DNA of 64,000 nucleotides from Arthrobacter sp. AFG20 (GTDB lineage Bacteria > Actinomycetota > Actinomycetes > Actinomycetales > Micrococcaceae). Below are positions 17,634 through 26,101 of the stretch, piece after piece. The notes below the pieces were generated by a model, which saw nothing but the letters and a program-made list of their open reading frames with translations, did no database searches and was not told where the DNA came from. How positions within the stretch are numbered: position 1 is the stretch's first letter; each line of letters opens with the position of its first letter. Position numbers and translations under genes: made by a program. The stretch is from contig NZ_PJMC01000008.1 of the NCBI RefSeq assembly GCF_002892795.1, forward strand, positions 1-64,000, read 5' to 3'.

Positions 17634-17960
17634 TTACTTGCAGACTTCGCCGATCCGGTTGTTCTGCCTGGCGAGTTCAGCCGTCTGCTCCGAACTCTTG
17701 TTTCCCAGCGAGGTGCCGGCCACCTGCTTCATGATGTCGGCCATCTTCTGGATGGGGTCGGCGACGTCCTGGGCCACCTTGTCGGCGACCTCCTGGTAGT
17801 GCTTTGCGATCTGGTCTGCCTGCTGCTGCTGGTTGCCCGTGGGCTTGAACGTGTCGCCCTGCAGGAACTTGCAGCTCTCCTCCACGCTCATGCGGGGGCT
17901 GCCGGCACAGCCGGCCAGAAGCATCCCTGCGATCACGACGGCGGGAAGCAGCTTTTTCAC
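17634..17960 (-). CDS. Small predicted lipoprotein
   Basis: 108 residues beginning with a type II signal peptide: basic MKK, a hydrophobic run and the lipobox LLAGC with the acylated Cys near residue 18. The mature part is a short Gln-rich helical region with a possible second Cys near each end. No known family is recognised. It sits between ispF and cysS on the same strand, but spacing does not prove co-transcription. It is expected on the outer face of the membrane. Confidence 0.75.
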   Translation of the reverse strand: MKKLLPAVVIAGMLLAGCAGSPRMSVEESCKFLQGDTFKPTGNQQQQADQIAKHYQEVADKVAQDVADPIQKMADIMKQVAGTSLGNKSSEQTAELARQNNRIGEVCK

Positions 17961-18060
17961 GGCGGGTCTCCTGGGATTGCGGTACTGGTGCTTATTCCAG
18001 CGTAGGTGATTTGGCTGCAGGTGCGGACAGCCGCCGTGCGGGCCGGTTACGTCGGGACCG

Positions 18061-18573
18061 CTACGCCGCCGGGTAGACCAGGGCCGTAGCCACTGCGGAA
18101 ATGCCTTCGCCGCGGCCGGTAAAGCCGAGGCCGTCGCTGGTGGTGGCCGTAACGCTGACCGGGGCGCCTGCAGCCTCGGTCAGGACGCGCTGGGACTCTT
18201 CCCGGCGCGGGCCGAACTTGGGCCGGTTGCCCACGAACTGCACGGCGACGTTGCCTATTTCAAAGCCAGCCGCCCTGACGATCCGGGCTGCTTCCGCCAG
18301 CAGCGTGACTCCGGAGGCACCGGCGAATTCGGGCCGGTCTGTGCCGAAGTGAGTGCCCAGATCGCCGATCCCGCAGGCCGAGAACAGTGCGTCGGCGGCG
18401 GCGTGCGCCACGGGATCGCCGTCGGAATGGCCGGCGAGGCCCTGCTCCCCCTCCCAGAAAAGCCCGCCCAGCCAGAGCGGCTGCGGCTTGCTGTCCGGGG
18501 CAAAGGCGTGCACGTCGATGCCGATGCCTGTCCGGGGCAGGAGTACCGGGGTCCGCGAAGCGTTGTGGGTCAT
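18061..18573 (-). CDS. ispF: 2-C-methyl-D-erythritol 2,4-cyclodiphosphate synthase
   Basis: 170 residues, fifth step of the MEP isoprenoid pathway. Metal ligands are in GIGIDVHAF and the conserved [16 protein letters not shown]; the C-terminal region carries [20 protein letters not shown] 18573 is chosen because GGAAGG lies 4 nt upstream; a start at 18588 would put this ribosome binding site inside the gene. It follows ispD at 23 bp, and the two enzymes flank the IspE step, encoded elsewhere. Confidence 0.95.
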   Translation of the reverse strand: MTHNASRTPVLLPRTGIGIDVHAFAPDSKPQPLWLGGLFWEGEQGLAGHSDGDPVAHAAADALFSACGIGDLGTHFGTDRPEFAGASGVTLLAEAARIVRAAGFEIGNVAVQFVGNRPKFGPRREESQRVLTEAAGAPVSVTATTSDGLGFTGRGEGISAVATALVYPAA

Positions 18574-18596
18574 GGCACCTTCCGTCATGTGGTTTG

Positions 18597-19379
18597 TCAG
18601 CCCTCCACCCAGCGGGCGCCGAGGGGTCCCTCGAGCAGGCCCTCGGCGATGATGAGGTCCAGCGGTGTGGTGATTTTCAGGGACTGGCTGGCTCCCCGGA
18701 CCGCGTGCACCGGCACGCCGAGAAGCTCCACCAGCATGGCGTCGTCGGTCACCGCGGCGGACTGGCGCTCATCGAAGCCCGCGGCCGCTTCGTGTGCGCG
18801 CCGCAGCACGGAGACCTTGAAGCCCTGCGGGGTCTGGACTGCCCGTAGCTCCTCGCGGGGGGCGGTTCCGGTGACGAGTTCCGGTGCGATGTCCGCGGCC
18901 GGGCCCTCGGTGGCGGAGACCGTCTTGACTGTGTCCACCACCGGAATCACCGGAATCACCGCATCGGCGCCGGCAGCCAGAGCCTGGGCCACCCGGTGGA
19001 AAACCTGCTCCGGCGCCAGGGCGCGGGCGGCGTCATGGACCAGCACCGCTTCGGTGCCGTCCTCGACGGCGGCCAGAGCGGAACGGACGGAATCCGCCCG
19101 GGACGCCCCGCCGTCGACCATCGTGAGGAGCGGGCCGCCGTCGACCAGCTCAACCCGGAAGTCTTCGCAGAGCCGGCGCAGTTCTTCATCACCGGCCGGC
19201 AGCGCGATGCAGACCTGGCTGGCAATCCCTGCCGCGACGATCCCGCGGAGCGCGTGCATCAGGATCGGTTCACCGCCCAGCGGCACGGCGGCCTTCGGCA
19301 TGCCATACCCCAGCCTCTGCCCGGACCCGGCAGCGACGAGGATCACGGCGGTCACGGGGCGCTTGGGTGCAGTGTTCAT
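18597..19379 (-). CDS. ispD: 2-C-methyl-D-erythritol 4-phosphate cytidylyltransferase
   Basis: 260 residues, third step of the MEP pathway (CTP + MEP to CDP-ME). The nucleotide-binding signature is [29 protein letters not shown] and the C-terminal [11 protein letters not shown] with ITTPLDL are also typical. ATG 19379 places the Rossmann signature at the usual distance from the N-terminus. No Shine-Dalgarno is seen; TAGGCT lies 7 nt before the ATG, so the mRNA is probably leaderless. It is followed by ispF. Confidence 0.95.
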   Translation of the reverse strand: MNTAPKRPVTAVILVAAGSGQRLGYGMPKAAVPLGGEPILMHALRGIVAAGIASQVCIALPAGDEELRRLCEDFRVELVDGGPLLTMVDGGASRADSVRSALAAVEDGTEAVLVHDAARALAPEQVFHRVAQALAAGADAVIPVIPVVDTVKTVSATEGPAADIAPELVTGTAPREELRAVQTPQGFKVSVLRRAHEAAAGFDERQSAAVTDDAMLVELLGVPVHAVRGASQSLKITTPLDLIIAEGLLEGPLGARWVEG

Positions 19380-19386
19380 GCGCTCT

Positions 19387-19392
19387 AGCCTA
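19387..19392 (-). promoter_or_regulatory. Candidate -10 element of ispD (leaderless)
   Basis: TAGGCT on the minus strand ends 7 nt before the ispD ATG. The same hexamer precedes tmk and nsrR at 6 nt. Confidence 0.4.
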
Positions 19393-19471
19393 CGTCCCTG
19401 CCGCACTCCCCCTCCATCACCCAATTACTACCAATGATGGGGATTCTGGCCTGGGGTTTTGGGCAAGAAGA

Positions 19472-19500
19472 AACCCCGGCGGCACTCTGCCACCGGGGTT
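19472..19500 (-). terminator. Intrinsic terminator of carD
   Basis: On the minus strand AACCCCGG (19500-19493), a 13-nt loop and CCGGGGTT (19479-19472) form an 8-bp stem followed by TCTTCTT. It lies 8 bp after the carD stop. Confidence 0.7.
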
Positions 19501-19508
19501 CAATTCTT

Positions 19509-19991
19509 TTAGGAAGCCAAGACCTCGTCGAGAACGCTTGCAGCCTTCTCTTCGTCGGTCTTTTCAGCCAGGGCCAATTCTGAGATCAGAATCTGCCGGG
19601 CCTTGGCCAGCATTCGCTTCTCGCCTGCGGAAAGGCCCCGGTCGTGATCGCGGCGCCACAGGTCGCGGACGACCTCTGCAACCTTGATGACGTCACCGGA
19701 AGCAAGCTTCTCCAGATTTGCCTTGTAACGACGCGACCAGTTGGTGGGCTCCTCAGTGAACTCGGCGCGGAGCACATCAAACACGTGCTCCAAACCGTCT
19801 TTGCCCACTACGTCGCGAACCCCAACAAGGTCAACGTTCTCTGCTGGAACTTCAATGGTCAGATCACCCTGAGCCACCTTGAGCTTGAGATACATCTTCT
19901 CTTCGCCCTTGACAGTGCGCATCTTGATCTCTTCAATTTTTGCTGCACCGTGGTGAGGGTAAACTACTGTCTCGCCGACCTCAAAAACCAT
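19509..19991 (-). CDS. carD: CarD-family RNA polymerase-binding regulator
   Basis: 160 residues. The N-terminal RNA polymerase-interacting domain begins [15 protein letters not shown]; the C-terminal helical DNA-binding domain includes [18 protein letters not shown]. CarD binds the RNA polymerase beta subunit and stabilises open complexes, notably at rRNA promoters. ATG 19991 matches the family N-terminus exactly and follows an AAGGGGAAAG ribosome binding site; a longer frame from 20027 lacks support. It lies next to ispD and divergent from lpqE, as in mycobacteria. Confidence 0.95.
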   Translation of the reverse strand: MVFEVGETVVYPHHGAAKIEEIKMRTVKGEEKMYLKLKVAQGDLTIEVPAENVDLVGVRDVVGKDGLEHVFDVLRAEFTEEPTNWSRRYKANLEKLASGDVIKVAEVVRDLWRRDHDRGLSAGEKRMLAKARQILISELALAEKTDEEKAASVLDEVLAS

Positions 19992-20317
19992 GTGGACTTT
20001 CCCCTTTCCCGCAGACCAGTTTATCACGATTAAGGCATATGACTGGCATGGATACGGTCCAGGAACCCCGTAAATCCGCGGAAAATAGCCGAAATCGGCC
20101 GCTTAGACCCCTTGACGAATGCGAACAATAGTGCATCGCATGCAGGCCCACAAGCGTTACGCGCGGGTAGTTGCGGGTCCCCGTCGTCGGCTCTGAGGAC
20201 CTCCTTAAGTGGCGGTGGGGGGCCGGTCATGTGGAGGGGCCGAATCCGTATTTGGCCCTCTTTGCCGATAGGCTATGCCTGAAAACTGTTTCAAAGACTT
20301 TTCGAGGAGTGCGTGAC
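19992..20317. other. Divergent carD/lpqE control region
   Basis: A 326-bp spacer without a convincing gene. A weak promoter for the rightward gene may be TTGGCC (20252-20257), 16 bp, TATGCC (20274-20279). Reading frames entering it are extensions of the flanking genes. No repeat or riboswitch is seen. Confidence 0.4.
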
Positions 20318-20908
20318 GTGCGTTTCACTGCGATGAACCGGGGCCAGAGCGGCAAGATGGCAATGGCGGCAGCCGCCCTGAGCGTCGGCCTGCTGGCCCT
20401 GACGGGCTGCGGCTACGTCAACGCCCAGCAGACCTCTCACCAGTACGCCGCCTCCGACGGAACCCGCGCCGAGGTCGGGCCGGTCCAGCTGCGCAACATG
20501 CTGATCGTTTCCGCTGGCGAGAACCAGCCGGGCCGCGTCATCGGCGCCGTCTACAACTCCTCTTCGAAGGACGTCAAGGTCACCCTCAAGGGAGCCGAAG
20601 GCGCGCAGACTGAGGTTTCCGTCAAGCAGAACGCCTACACCCTGCTGAACGAGTCCGCGGACGAAGCCATCCTGAGCACCTCCGGCGGCAAACCCGGATC
20701 CCTCGTGGACGTCCAGGTGACCGAGGACGGCACCAACGTCAACAAGACCGTGAAGATCCCTGTGGTGGACGGCACGCTGAAGGAATACGCCGCCTACCTG
20801 CCAGGCGGCACGCCGAGCGGGTCTGCCACTCCGAGTCAGACCGCAACGCCGGGCGAAACTGCAACGCCGAGCGACACTGCTTCGGCCACGCCCACCGAAA
20901 GCCACTAG
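20318..20908 (+). CDS. LpqE-like lipoprotein
   Basis: 196 residues with a lipoprotein signal peptide ending LLALTGC (acylated Cys near residue 30). The mature domain has VQLRNMLIVSAGENQPG and AVYNSSSKDVKVTL, resembling the copper-chaperone-like fold of mycobacterial LpqE. A Pro/Thr/Ser/Ala-rich tail follows (about residues 165-196). GTG 20318 follows GAGGAG at 8 nt; ATG 20333 is an alternative. Assignment to LpqE rests partly on position: M. tuberculosis lpqE is likewise divergent from carD. No metal-binding motif is evident, so function is open. Confidence 0.7.
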   Translation: MRFTAMNRGQSGKMAMAAAALSVGLLALTGCGYVNAQQTSHQYAASDGTRAEVGPVQLRNMLIVSAGENQPGRVIGAVYNSSSKDVKVTLKGAEGAQTEVSVKQNAYTLLNESADEAILSTSGGKPGSLVDVQVTEDGTNVNKTVKIPVVDGTLKEYAAYLPGGTPSGSATPSQTATPGETATPSDTASATPTESH

Positions 20909-20951
20909 CAGCCCAGGCCGCTGACGGCCGCTCTTACCAGAGCAGCAATAC

Positions 20952-20995
20952 AAGAAGGAGGGGTTCCCGGCCGGGAACCCCTCCTTCTTCGTTTT
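20952..20995 (+). terminator. Intrinsic terminator after the LpqE-like gene
   Basis: A perfect 38-bp palindrome (20952-20989; arms AAGAAGGAGGGGTTCCCGG and its complement) is followed by CGTTTTTATCG. It separates this gene from convergent regX3 and could work in both directions. Confidence 0.85.
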
Positions 20996-21052
20996 TATCG
21001 TTGCTTCGAGTTGCATTGCTTCGCCCGGGCGCCTCGCCCGGGCAACAAGCTT

Positions 21053-21733
21053 CTACGGCTCGAACTTGTAGCCCAGGCCGCGCACGGTGACGAGATACCG
21101 CGGCAGTGACGGGTCAGGCTCGATCTTGCTGCGCAGCCGCTTCACGTGGACGTCGAGCGTTTTCGTGTCGCCCACGTAGTCGGAGCCCCAGACACGGTCA
21201 ATCAGCTGGCCCCGCGTCAGCACGCGGCCGGAGTTCCGCAGCAGCATCTCCAACAGCTCGAACTCCTTCAGCGGCAGCGACACCTGCTCGCCGTCGACAC
21301 TCACCACGTGCCGTTCAATATCCATCCGCACCGGGCCTGCGTGGACGGTGGACGAGATGAGTTCCTCCGGTTCGCCCTGGCGGCGCAGCACGGCGCGGAC
21401 CCGGGCCACCAGCTCCCGCGAGGAGTAGGGCTTGGTGACGTAGTCGTCCGCGCCCAGCTCCAGCCCGACGACCTTGTCGATCTCGGTGTCCTTGGCGGTC
21501 AGCATGATGACCGGGACGGTGGAGCGCTGACGCAGCTGCCGGCAGACCTCCGTGCCGGACTGTCCCGGCAGCTGCAGGTCGAGCAGCACGAGGTCTGCCC
21601 CGTTGCGGTCGAATTCCGTGATGGCGTCGAGGCCGTTGTCCACGACCTCCACTTCGAACCCTTCCTTGCCCAGTAGATAGGACAGGGGGTCGCTGAACGA
21701 CTCCTCATCCTCGACAATAAGAATCCTGCTCAA
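21053..21733 (-). CDS. regX3: Response regulator RegX3 (OmpR/PhoB family)
   Basis: 226 residues. The receiver domain begins ILIVEDEESF (acidic pocket), has the phosphorylated Asp in LVLLDLQLPG, and Lys in VTKPYSSREL. The winged-helix DNA-binding domain ends VTVRGLGYKFEP. It is expected to control the phosphate-starvation response. The start overlaps the stop of senX3 by 4 bp (ATGA), showing tight operon coupling. It matches actinobacterial RegX3/PhoP more closely than other OmpR regulators because of its partner and the divergent phoU. Confidence 0.93.
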   Translation of the reverse strand: MSRILIVEDEESFSDPLSYLLGKEGFEVEVVDNGLDAITEFDRNGADLVLLDLQLPGQSGTEVCRQLRQRSTVPVIMLTAKDTEIDKVVGLELGADDYVTKPYSSRELVARVRAVLRRQGEPEELISSTVHAGPVRMDIERHVVSVDGEQVSLPLKEFELLEMLLRNSGRVLTRGQLIDRVWGSDYVGDTKTLDVHVKRLRSKIEPDPSLPRYLVTVRGLGYKFEP

Positions 21734-23016
21734 GCGTTAGCTCCTCGTTCGTGGACGCCGGCGGCGTCGTGTGGTTCCTTGGCCTGCTGCGGCCGGTCGG
21801 ACCCGCCCTGCGGTGCAGCGGGGGCCAGCGTTTTAGTTTGTTGGGCGGCGCGGGCTTCCCCGGCGCGGGTGCGCAGTTCCGGCGCGGGGTCGCCTTCCTG
21901 ACCCTCCATCTCCGGCAGCCGGAGCGTGAACGTGGAGCCGTGGCCGGGCTGGGACCAGAGCGTGACTTCCCCGCCGTGGTTGGAAACAACGTGTTTCACG
22001 ATGCTCAGGCCCAGGCCGGTTCCGCCGGTGTGGCGGGACCGGGCCGCGTCCACCCGGTAGAAGCGTTCGAAGACCCGCTCCTGGTCCTCGGGTGACAGGC
22101 CTTCGCCCTGGTCCGTGACGGAGACGGAAACCAGTCCTTCCCTGGACCGCACGCCGATGCCCACGCGGGTGTTCTCCGGCGAGTACCGGATAGCGTTGTC
22201 GATCAGGTTGCGCAGCGCCGTGACCAGCAGATCCTGGTCACCGTAGACCTTCGCTTTCGCACGGTCGCCGATGACAATCTGGATGTTCTTGCTCTCGGCG
22301 GGCAGCTGTGACCGGTCCACGGCTTCGGAGATGACGTCGTTGATGTCCACAGGGTGCCCCTGCTGCGCCACGTTCGCGCCCTGCAGCCGTGAGAGCTCAA
22401 TGATGTCCTGCACCAGCGCGGCGAGGCGGGCCGACTCCTTGTGCATGCGTTTGGCGAAGCGCCGGACGGCTTCCTCGTCGTCCGCCGACGATTCCAGCGC
22501 CTCAGCCAGCAGCGAGATGGCGCCCACCGGCGTCTTCAGTTCGTGGGACACGTTGGCCACGAAGTCGTTGCGGATCTCCTCGGTTCGGGTGATCTCGGTG
22601 CGGTCATCGGCCAGCAGGACAATGTATTCCTCACCCAGCATGGCTGCCCGGACCTGCACAATGATGGTTCCCCGGCCGAGCGGTCCGCGGGGCAGTTCAA
22701 GCTGCCTCTCCAGGATGACGCCGTCGCGCCGGACGTTCGCCGTCATGTCCAGCAGCTCGCGGTGCACCACCGTGTGGCCGCGCACCAGGCCGTAGGCGTA
22801 GGCCGCGGGGCTTGCCCGGACCACGCCGTCGATCGCGTCCACCACCACGAACGCCTGCCCGACGACGGCGAGGACTTCCGCGGACCCCTGGGGCAACGCC
22901 GGTTCGTCGTACTCAATGTCCACGAGTTCGCGCTGCTTCTCGCTGGCTCGGAAGGCGAGCACGCCAAAGACGCCGAATGACAGGCCCAGCAGGCCGGCGA
23001 TGACACCTAAGAGCAT
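21730..23016 (-). CDS. senX3: Sensor histidine kinase SenX3
   Basis: About 428 residues. One N-terminal membrane segment (MLLGVIAGLLGLSFGVFGVL) is followed by a PAS-like region, the DHp helix with the phosphorylated His in VSHELKTPVG and an ATPase domain with RNLIDNAIRYS (N-box), VTDQGEGLS (G1) and GGTGLGLSIVKH (G2). ATG 23016 is preferred: GGAGG (23031-23027) is 10 nt upstream, while the GTG at 23025 is only 1 nt away. It phosphorylates RegX3 and is divergent from phoU, an inhibitor partner in this pathway. Confidence 0.93.
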   Translation of the reverse strand: MLLGVIAGLLGLSFGVFGVLAFRASEKQRELVDIEYDEPALPQGSAEVLAVVGQAFVVVDAIDGVVRASPAAYAYGLVRGHTVVHRELLDMTANVRRDGVILERQLELPRGPLGRGTIIVQVRAAMLGEEYIVLLADDRTEITRTEEIRNDFVANVSHELKTPVGAISLLAEALESSADDEEAVRRFAKRMHKESARLAALVQDIIELSRLQGANVAQQGHPVDINDVISEAVDRSQLPAESKNIQIVIGDRAKAKVYGDQDLLVTALRNLIDNAIRYSPENTRVGIGVRSREGLVSVSVTDQGEGLSPEDQERVFERFYRVDAARSRHTGGTGLGLSIVKHVVSNHGGEVTLWSQPGHGSTFTLRLPEMEGQEGDPAPELRTRAGEARAAQQTKTLAPAAPQGGSDRPQQAKEPHDAAGVHERGANA

Positions 23017-23095
23017 TGGATCCACGCCTCCAGCTTATGCTTCCGGGAAGCCCCGATATCCGATAAACGGCCCACGCGGTGCGGATTCAGCTAAC

Positions 23096-23128
23096 GTTCA
23101 TCTTGAGGTGTGTATCAGTTCACCGAAC
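23096..23128. promoter_or_regulatory. Candidate PHO box in the senX3/phoU intergenic region
   Basis: Three successive 11-bp units, GTTCATCTTGA, GGTGTGTATCA and GTTCACCGAAC, place the GTTCA half-sites exactly 22 bp apart, the direct-repeat geometry of actinobacterial PhoP/RegX3 sites. The middle unit is degenerate. It lies between the divergent starts of senX3 and phoU. Confidence 0.45.
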
Positions 23129-23168
23129 ACTGGAAGAGTGTGCGGTTGGACTGCCGGAACGGTGACAC

Positions 23169-23202
23169 GAAATTCCGCCCCGCCGCGGCGGGGCGGAATT
23201 TC
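23169..23202 (+). promoter_or_regulatory. Perfect palindrome in the phoU 5' region
   Basis: A 34-bp perfect palindrome (arms GAAATTCCGCCCCGCCG and its complement) ends 2 bp before AAGGAAAGG, the phoU ribosome binding site. In RNA it would be a very stable hairpin next to the initiation region. It has no T-run, so it is not a standard terminator. A protein operator is also possible. Confidence 0.6.
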
Positions 23203-23220
23203 CAAGGAAAGGACGCCTAC

Positions 23221-23883
23221 GTGCGCAAGGTTTTTCAGGAGGAGCTGGCCCACGTGGGCGAGGACCTCATCGAGATTTCAAAGCTGGTCAGTGAAGCGAT
23301 CGGCAAGGCAACGACGTCGTTCGAGAGTGCCGACGTCGATCTGGCGCAGGACGTCATCGCCGCGGACGCCAGGATCGACTTTCTGCAGAACAGCCTCGAC
23401 GAGCGCGCCATCGACATCCTCGCCCTGCAGGGCCCCGTGGCCAGCGACCTGCGCATGATCGTCGGGTCGCTGCGGATGAGCGCATCCCTGGAGCGCATGG
23501 GTGACCTTGCCCGCCACATCGCCCAGCTGGCCCGGCTGCGGTTCCCCTCCATGGTGATTCCGGAGTCGCTGACCGGGACGTTCAAGAGCTTTGCCGAGCA
23601 GGACATCGAGATCGCGAACAAGCTCACCCAGCTGCTGGAGACCCGCGACCTCGAGGTTGCCCGCGACATCCTCAAGGCCAACTCCGCCGTGAACGACCTC
23701 CACCTCAGTGTCTTCAAGGCGATCGCCCGCCCCGAGTGGCAGGAATCCCCGGCCACCACCGTGGACGTTGCACTGGCCAGCCGCTACTTCGAGCGGTTCG
23801 CGGATCACGGCGTGTCCGTGGCGCAGAAGGTCACCTACCTCGTGACGGGCGCCTGGCACCCGAACAGCATCGAGCACGGCTAG
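23221..23883 (+). CDS. phoU: Phosphate signalling protein PhoU
   Basis: 220 residues, all-helical, with two PhoU repeats carrying the metal-binding E/DxxxD patterns (RMGDLARHIAQLA near residue 90, FERFADHGVSVAQKV near residue 190). PhoU links the Pst phosphate transporter to the sensor kinase and shuts off the response when phosphate is sufficient. GTG 23221 is chosen because AAGGAAAGG lies upstream and the family N-terminus (VRKVFQEEL) begins there; the longer frame would translate the palindrome. It is divergent from senX3-regX3. Confidence 0.93.
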   Translation: MRKVFQEELAHVGEDLIEISKLVSEAIGKATTSFESADVDLAQDVIAADARIDFLQNSLDERAIDILALQGPVASDLRMIVGSLRMSASLERMGDLARHIAQLARLRFPSMVIPESLTGTFKSFAEQDIEIANKLTQLLETRDLEVARDILKANSAVNDLHLSVFKAIARPEWQESPATTVDVALASRYFERFADHGVSVAQKVTYLVTGAWHPNSIEHG

Positions 23884-23912
23884 CCCATCGAGCACGGCCG
23901 GGCACCTGGCGC

Positions 23913-23975
23913 GAGTTTTTGTCCACTTATTGGCTCCTCCGGGGGGATTTGGGGCGAATAAGTGGACAAAAACTC
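23913..23975. repeat. Dispersed palindromic repeat, copy 1
   Basis: A perfect 19-bp inverted repeat: GAGTTTTTGTCCACTTATT (23913-23931), 25-nt loop, complementary arm 23957-23975. It lies between convergent phoU and gpmA. Related copies are at 55455-55519 and 63427-63491. Confidence 0.85.
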
Positions 23976-23983
23976 CACTAAAG

Positions 23984-24032
23984 ACGGACGACGCCGGCTG
24001 GTCACCTGAGGTGACCGGCCGGCGTCGTCCGT
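23984..24032. terminator. Bidirectional terminator between phoU and gpmA
   Basis: ACGGACGACGCCGG (23984-23997) pairs with CCGGCGTCGTCCGT (24019-24032), and the inner GGTCACC/GGTGACC (24000-24006/24010-24016) extends the stem to a TGA loop. TTGC follows. It serves the convergent gene ends. Confidence 0.75.
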
Positions 24033-24047
24033 TTGCTTGGGAAAACT

Positions 24048-24794
24048 TTACTTCTTGCCCTGGTTGGCGACGGCCAGGATGGCCTGCTCTGCCGCCTCGG
24101 GATCGAGGTAGGTGCCGCCGGGGGTGATCGGCTGGAAGTTCTCGTCCAGGTCGTAGACCAGCGGGATGCCGGTGGGGATGTTCAGGCTGGCGATGGCGTC
24201 GTCGCTGATGCCGTCCAGGTGCTTGACCAGGGCACGCAGGGAGTTGCCGTGCGCGGTGACCAGAACGGTCTTGCCGGCTTTCAGGTCTTCCTTGATGTCC
24301 GATTCCCAATACGGGAGCAGGCGGACGAGGACATCCTTGAGGCACTCGGTGCGGGGCATTTCGTCACCGAGGTCCGCGTAGCGCGGATCGCGGGACTGGG
24401 AGAACTCGCTGCTGTCGTCCAGGGGCGGCGGCGGGGTGTCGTAGGAGCGGCGCCACAGCATGAACTGGTCCTCGCCGAATTCGGCCAGGGTCTGGGCCTT
24501 GTCCTTGCCCTGCAGGGCACCGTAGTGGCGCTCGTTGAGGCGCCAGTCGCGCTTGACGGGGATCCAGCCACGGTCGGCCTTGTCCAGGGAGATGTTGGCC
24601 GTGTTGATGGCCCGCTTCAGAAGCGACGTGTACAGGATGTCCGGGAGAATGTTGTTCTCTACCAGCAGTTCCCCACCGCGTGCTGCTTCCTCGCGGCCCT
24701 GGTCGTTCAGGTCTACATCCACCCAGCCGGTGAACAGGTTCTTGGCGTTCCATTCGCTGTGGCCGTGGCGCAGCAGAATCAGCTTGTAAGTCAT
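24048..24794 (-). CDS. gpmA: 2,3-bisphosphoglycerate-dependent phosphoglycerate mutase
   Basis: 248 residues, glycolytic interconversion of 3- and 2-phosphoglycerate. The catalytic phospho-His is in [24 protein letters not shown] and the second His in [15 protein letters not shown] are conserved. ATG 24794 (MTYKLILL) is chosen with AGGA 8 nt upstream; an ATG at 24803 is possible and the longer frame would run across the divergent start region. In mycobacteria gpm1 also lies beside senX3-regX3. Confidence 0.94.
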   Translation of the reverse strand: MTYKLILLRHGHSEWNAKNLFTGWVDVDLNDQGREEAARGGELLVENNILPDILYTSLLKRAINTANISLDKADRGWIPVKRDWRLNERHYGALQGKDKAQTLAEFGEDQFMLWRRSYDTPPPPLDDSSEFSQSRDPRYADLGDEMPRTECLKDVLVRLLPYWESDIKEDLKAGKTVLVTAHGNSLRALVKHLDGISDDAIASLNIPTGIPLVYDLDENFQPITPGGTYLDPEAAEQAILAVANQGKK

Positions 24795-24883
24795 GATTTT
24801 CATCCTAGCCGAGCGCAGCCCACGGGTGCCGAGAGTTACATCACGCGGCAGGACCGCCCGCATCCCGGAGGCAGGCTCCCCGT

Positions 24884-24889
24884 TAAGCT
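24884..24889 (+). promoter_or_regulatory. Candidate -10 element of the methyltransferase gene (leaderless)
   Basis: TAAGCT ends 6 nt before the GTG at 24896. No Shine-Dalgarno is present. Confidence 0.4.
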
Positions 24890-24895
24890 GGTGCC

Positions 24896-25717
24896 GTGGT
24901 GCAGAAAGCAGAGCGGGTGGTGACCAACCGGAACAGCCGGGGCAGGCCGGTGGGAAACGTGACCCGCGGCACCACCAACCCGAACCGCATGCGCCGGCTG
25001 GACCGGTGGCTGGCCGGGCCACAGGCCTGGCGGCTCCGGAGGGCGGCTGACCCGTTCGTGGTGGACCTGGGCTACGGCGCTTCGCCGGCCACCGCCGTCG
25101 AACTCTTTGAACGGCTCCGGGCCGTACGCCCGGATGTGCGCGTCTGCGGGATCGAGATCGAACCGGAACGCGTGCGTGCAGCGAAGGCCCTGGAGCGCCC
25201 GGGCCTGAGTTTCCACAACGGCGGATTCGAACTTCCGGTGCCCGGGAATCCGGTGTTTGTGCGCGCGTTCAACGTGCTGCGGCAGTACGAGGAAGCGGAC
25301 GTCCGCGGCGTCTGGGAACTGGTACAGGGCCGACTGGCTCCGGACGGCCTGTTCATCGACGGGACGTGCGACGAGATTGGCCGGCGCTCCGCCTGGATTG
25401 CCCTGGACGCCAAGGGCCCGCTGAGCCTCACCATGTCTATGCGGTTCGGGAGTTTCGGGCTGCCGTCCGAGATCGCGGAACGCCTGCCCAAGGCCCTCAT
25501 CCACCGCAATGTTCCCGGCGAACGCATCCACACGCTGCTGCAGGCGATGGACCGGGCATGGCTCGAGGCGGCGCCGCTCGCACCCTTTGGGAACAGGCAA
25601 CGGTGGACGGCCATGTGCCGGGCGCTGCTCGACGGCGGGTGGCCGGTGCAGGATGGCCCCTCGCGCTGGCGCCTCGGGGAACTTACCGTCGGCTGGGCAG
25701 CTGTGGCGGCCGACTAG
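24896..25717 (+). CDS. Predicted class I SAM-dependent methyltransferase
   Basis: 273 residues. The SAM-binding motif I is [16 protein letters not shown], followed by an acidic motif II in [11 protein letters not shown]; the GxGxG-type loop reads GYGAS. The N-terminus is basic with [10 protein letters not shown] before the Rossmann fold. The substrate is unknown. The start is GTG 24896, with TAAGCT 6 nt upstream and no ribosome binding site, suggesting a leaderless transcript. A related gene lies near gpm1/senX3 in mycobacteria, so the context is conserved. Confidence 0.78.
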   Translation: MVQKAERVVTNRNSRGRPVGNVTRGTTNPNRMRRLDRWLAGPQAWRLRRAADPFVVDLGYGASPATAVELFERLRAVRPDVRVCGIEIEPERVRAAKALERPGLSFHNGGFELPVPGNPVFVRAFNVLRQYEEADVRGVWELVQGRLAPDGLFIDGTCDEIGRRSAWIALDAKGPLSLTMSMRFGSFGLPSEIAERLPKALIHRNVPGERIHTLLQAMDRAWLEAAPLAPFGNRQRWTAMCRALLDGGWPVQDGPSRWRLGELTVGWAAVAAD

Positions 25718-25735
25718 CGCCGCCCAAAAGTGCGG

Positions 25736-26092
25736 TCACCAGGGGCCGTAAGGGCCCATGTTTCGGCTGCCGCCGCGGCCGGCGTCCTTCACGGCCGGGC
25801 GGACGTCGGCCAGGTAGACGGAGGCCGCAACCACGGCTCCGAGGCCAAACAGGCCAAGCGGGCCGAGGAGACCGCCCGATCCGCCGCCGAGCACAGACAG
25901 CGCGCCGACGGCCAGGCTGCCACCGGTCAATGCCAACCAGAACGTTTTGGTGCGCTTGCCAACAGCTTCAAAGGCGTTTGGCCGGTGGCGGACGCAGTCA
26001 AAGAAGGCCCACACCTCGAGGGCCAGTGCTATCAGCCCCAGAATGTAATAGACCGTGCTCTCAACGTAGAAAATCAGAAGTCGTCCGTCCAC
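25736..26092 (-). CDS. DUF2516 family membrane protein
   Basis: 118 residues with an N-terminal hydrophobic helix (about 7-30), the pair WAFFDCVRHRPNAFEAVGKRTK, a second helix near 50-65 and a third near 75-95, ending VYLADVRPAVK. These features match the actinobacterial DUF2516 family of unknown function. The C-terminus is Gly/Arg-rich. It lies 9 bp after the trans-sulfuration gene on the same strand, which may be an operon, though nothing links them functionally. Confidence 0.78.
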   Translation of the reverse strand: MDGRLLIFYVESTVYYILGLIALALEVWAFFDCVRHRPNAFEAVGKRTKTFWLALTGGSLAVGALSVLGGGSGGLLGPLGLFGLGAVVAASVYLADVRPAVKDAGRGGSRNMGPYGPW

Positions 26093-26101
26093 CAGCCCAG
26101 C

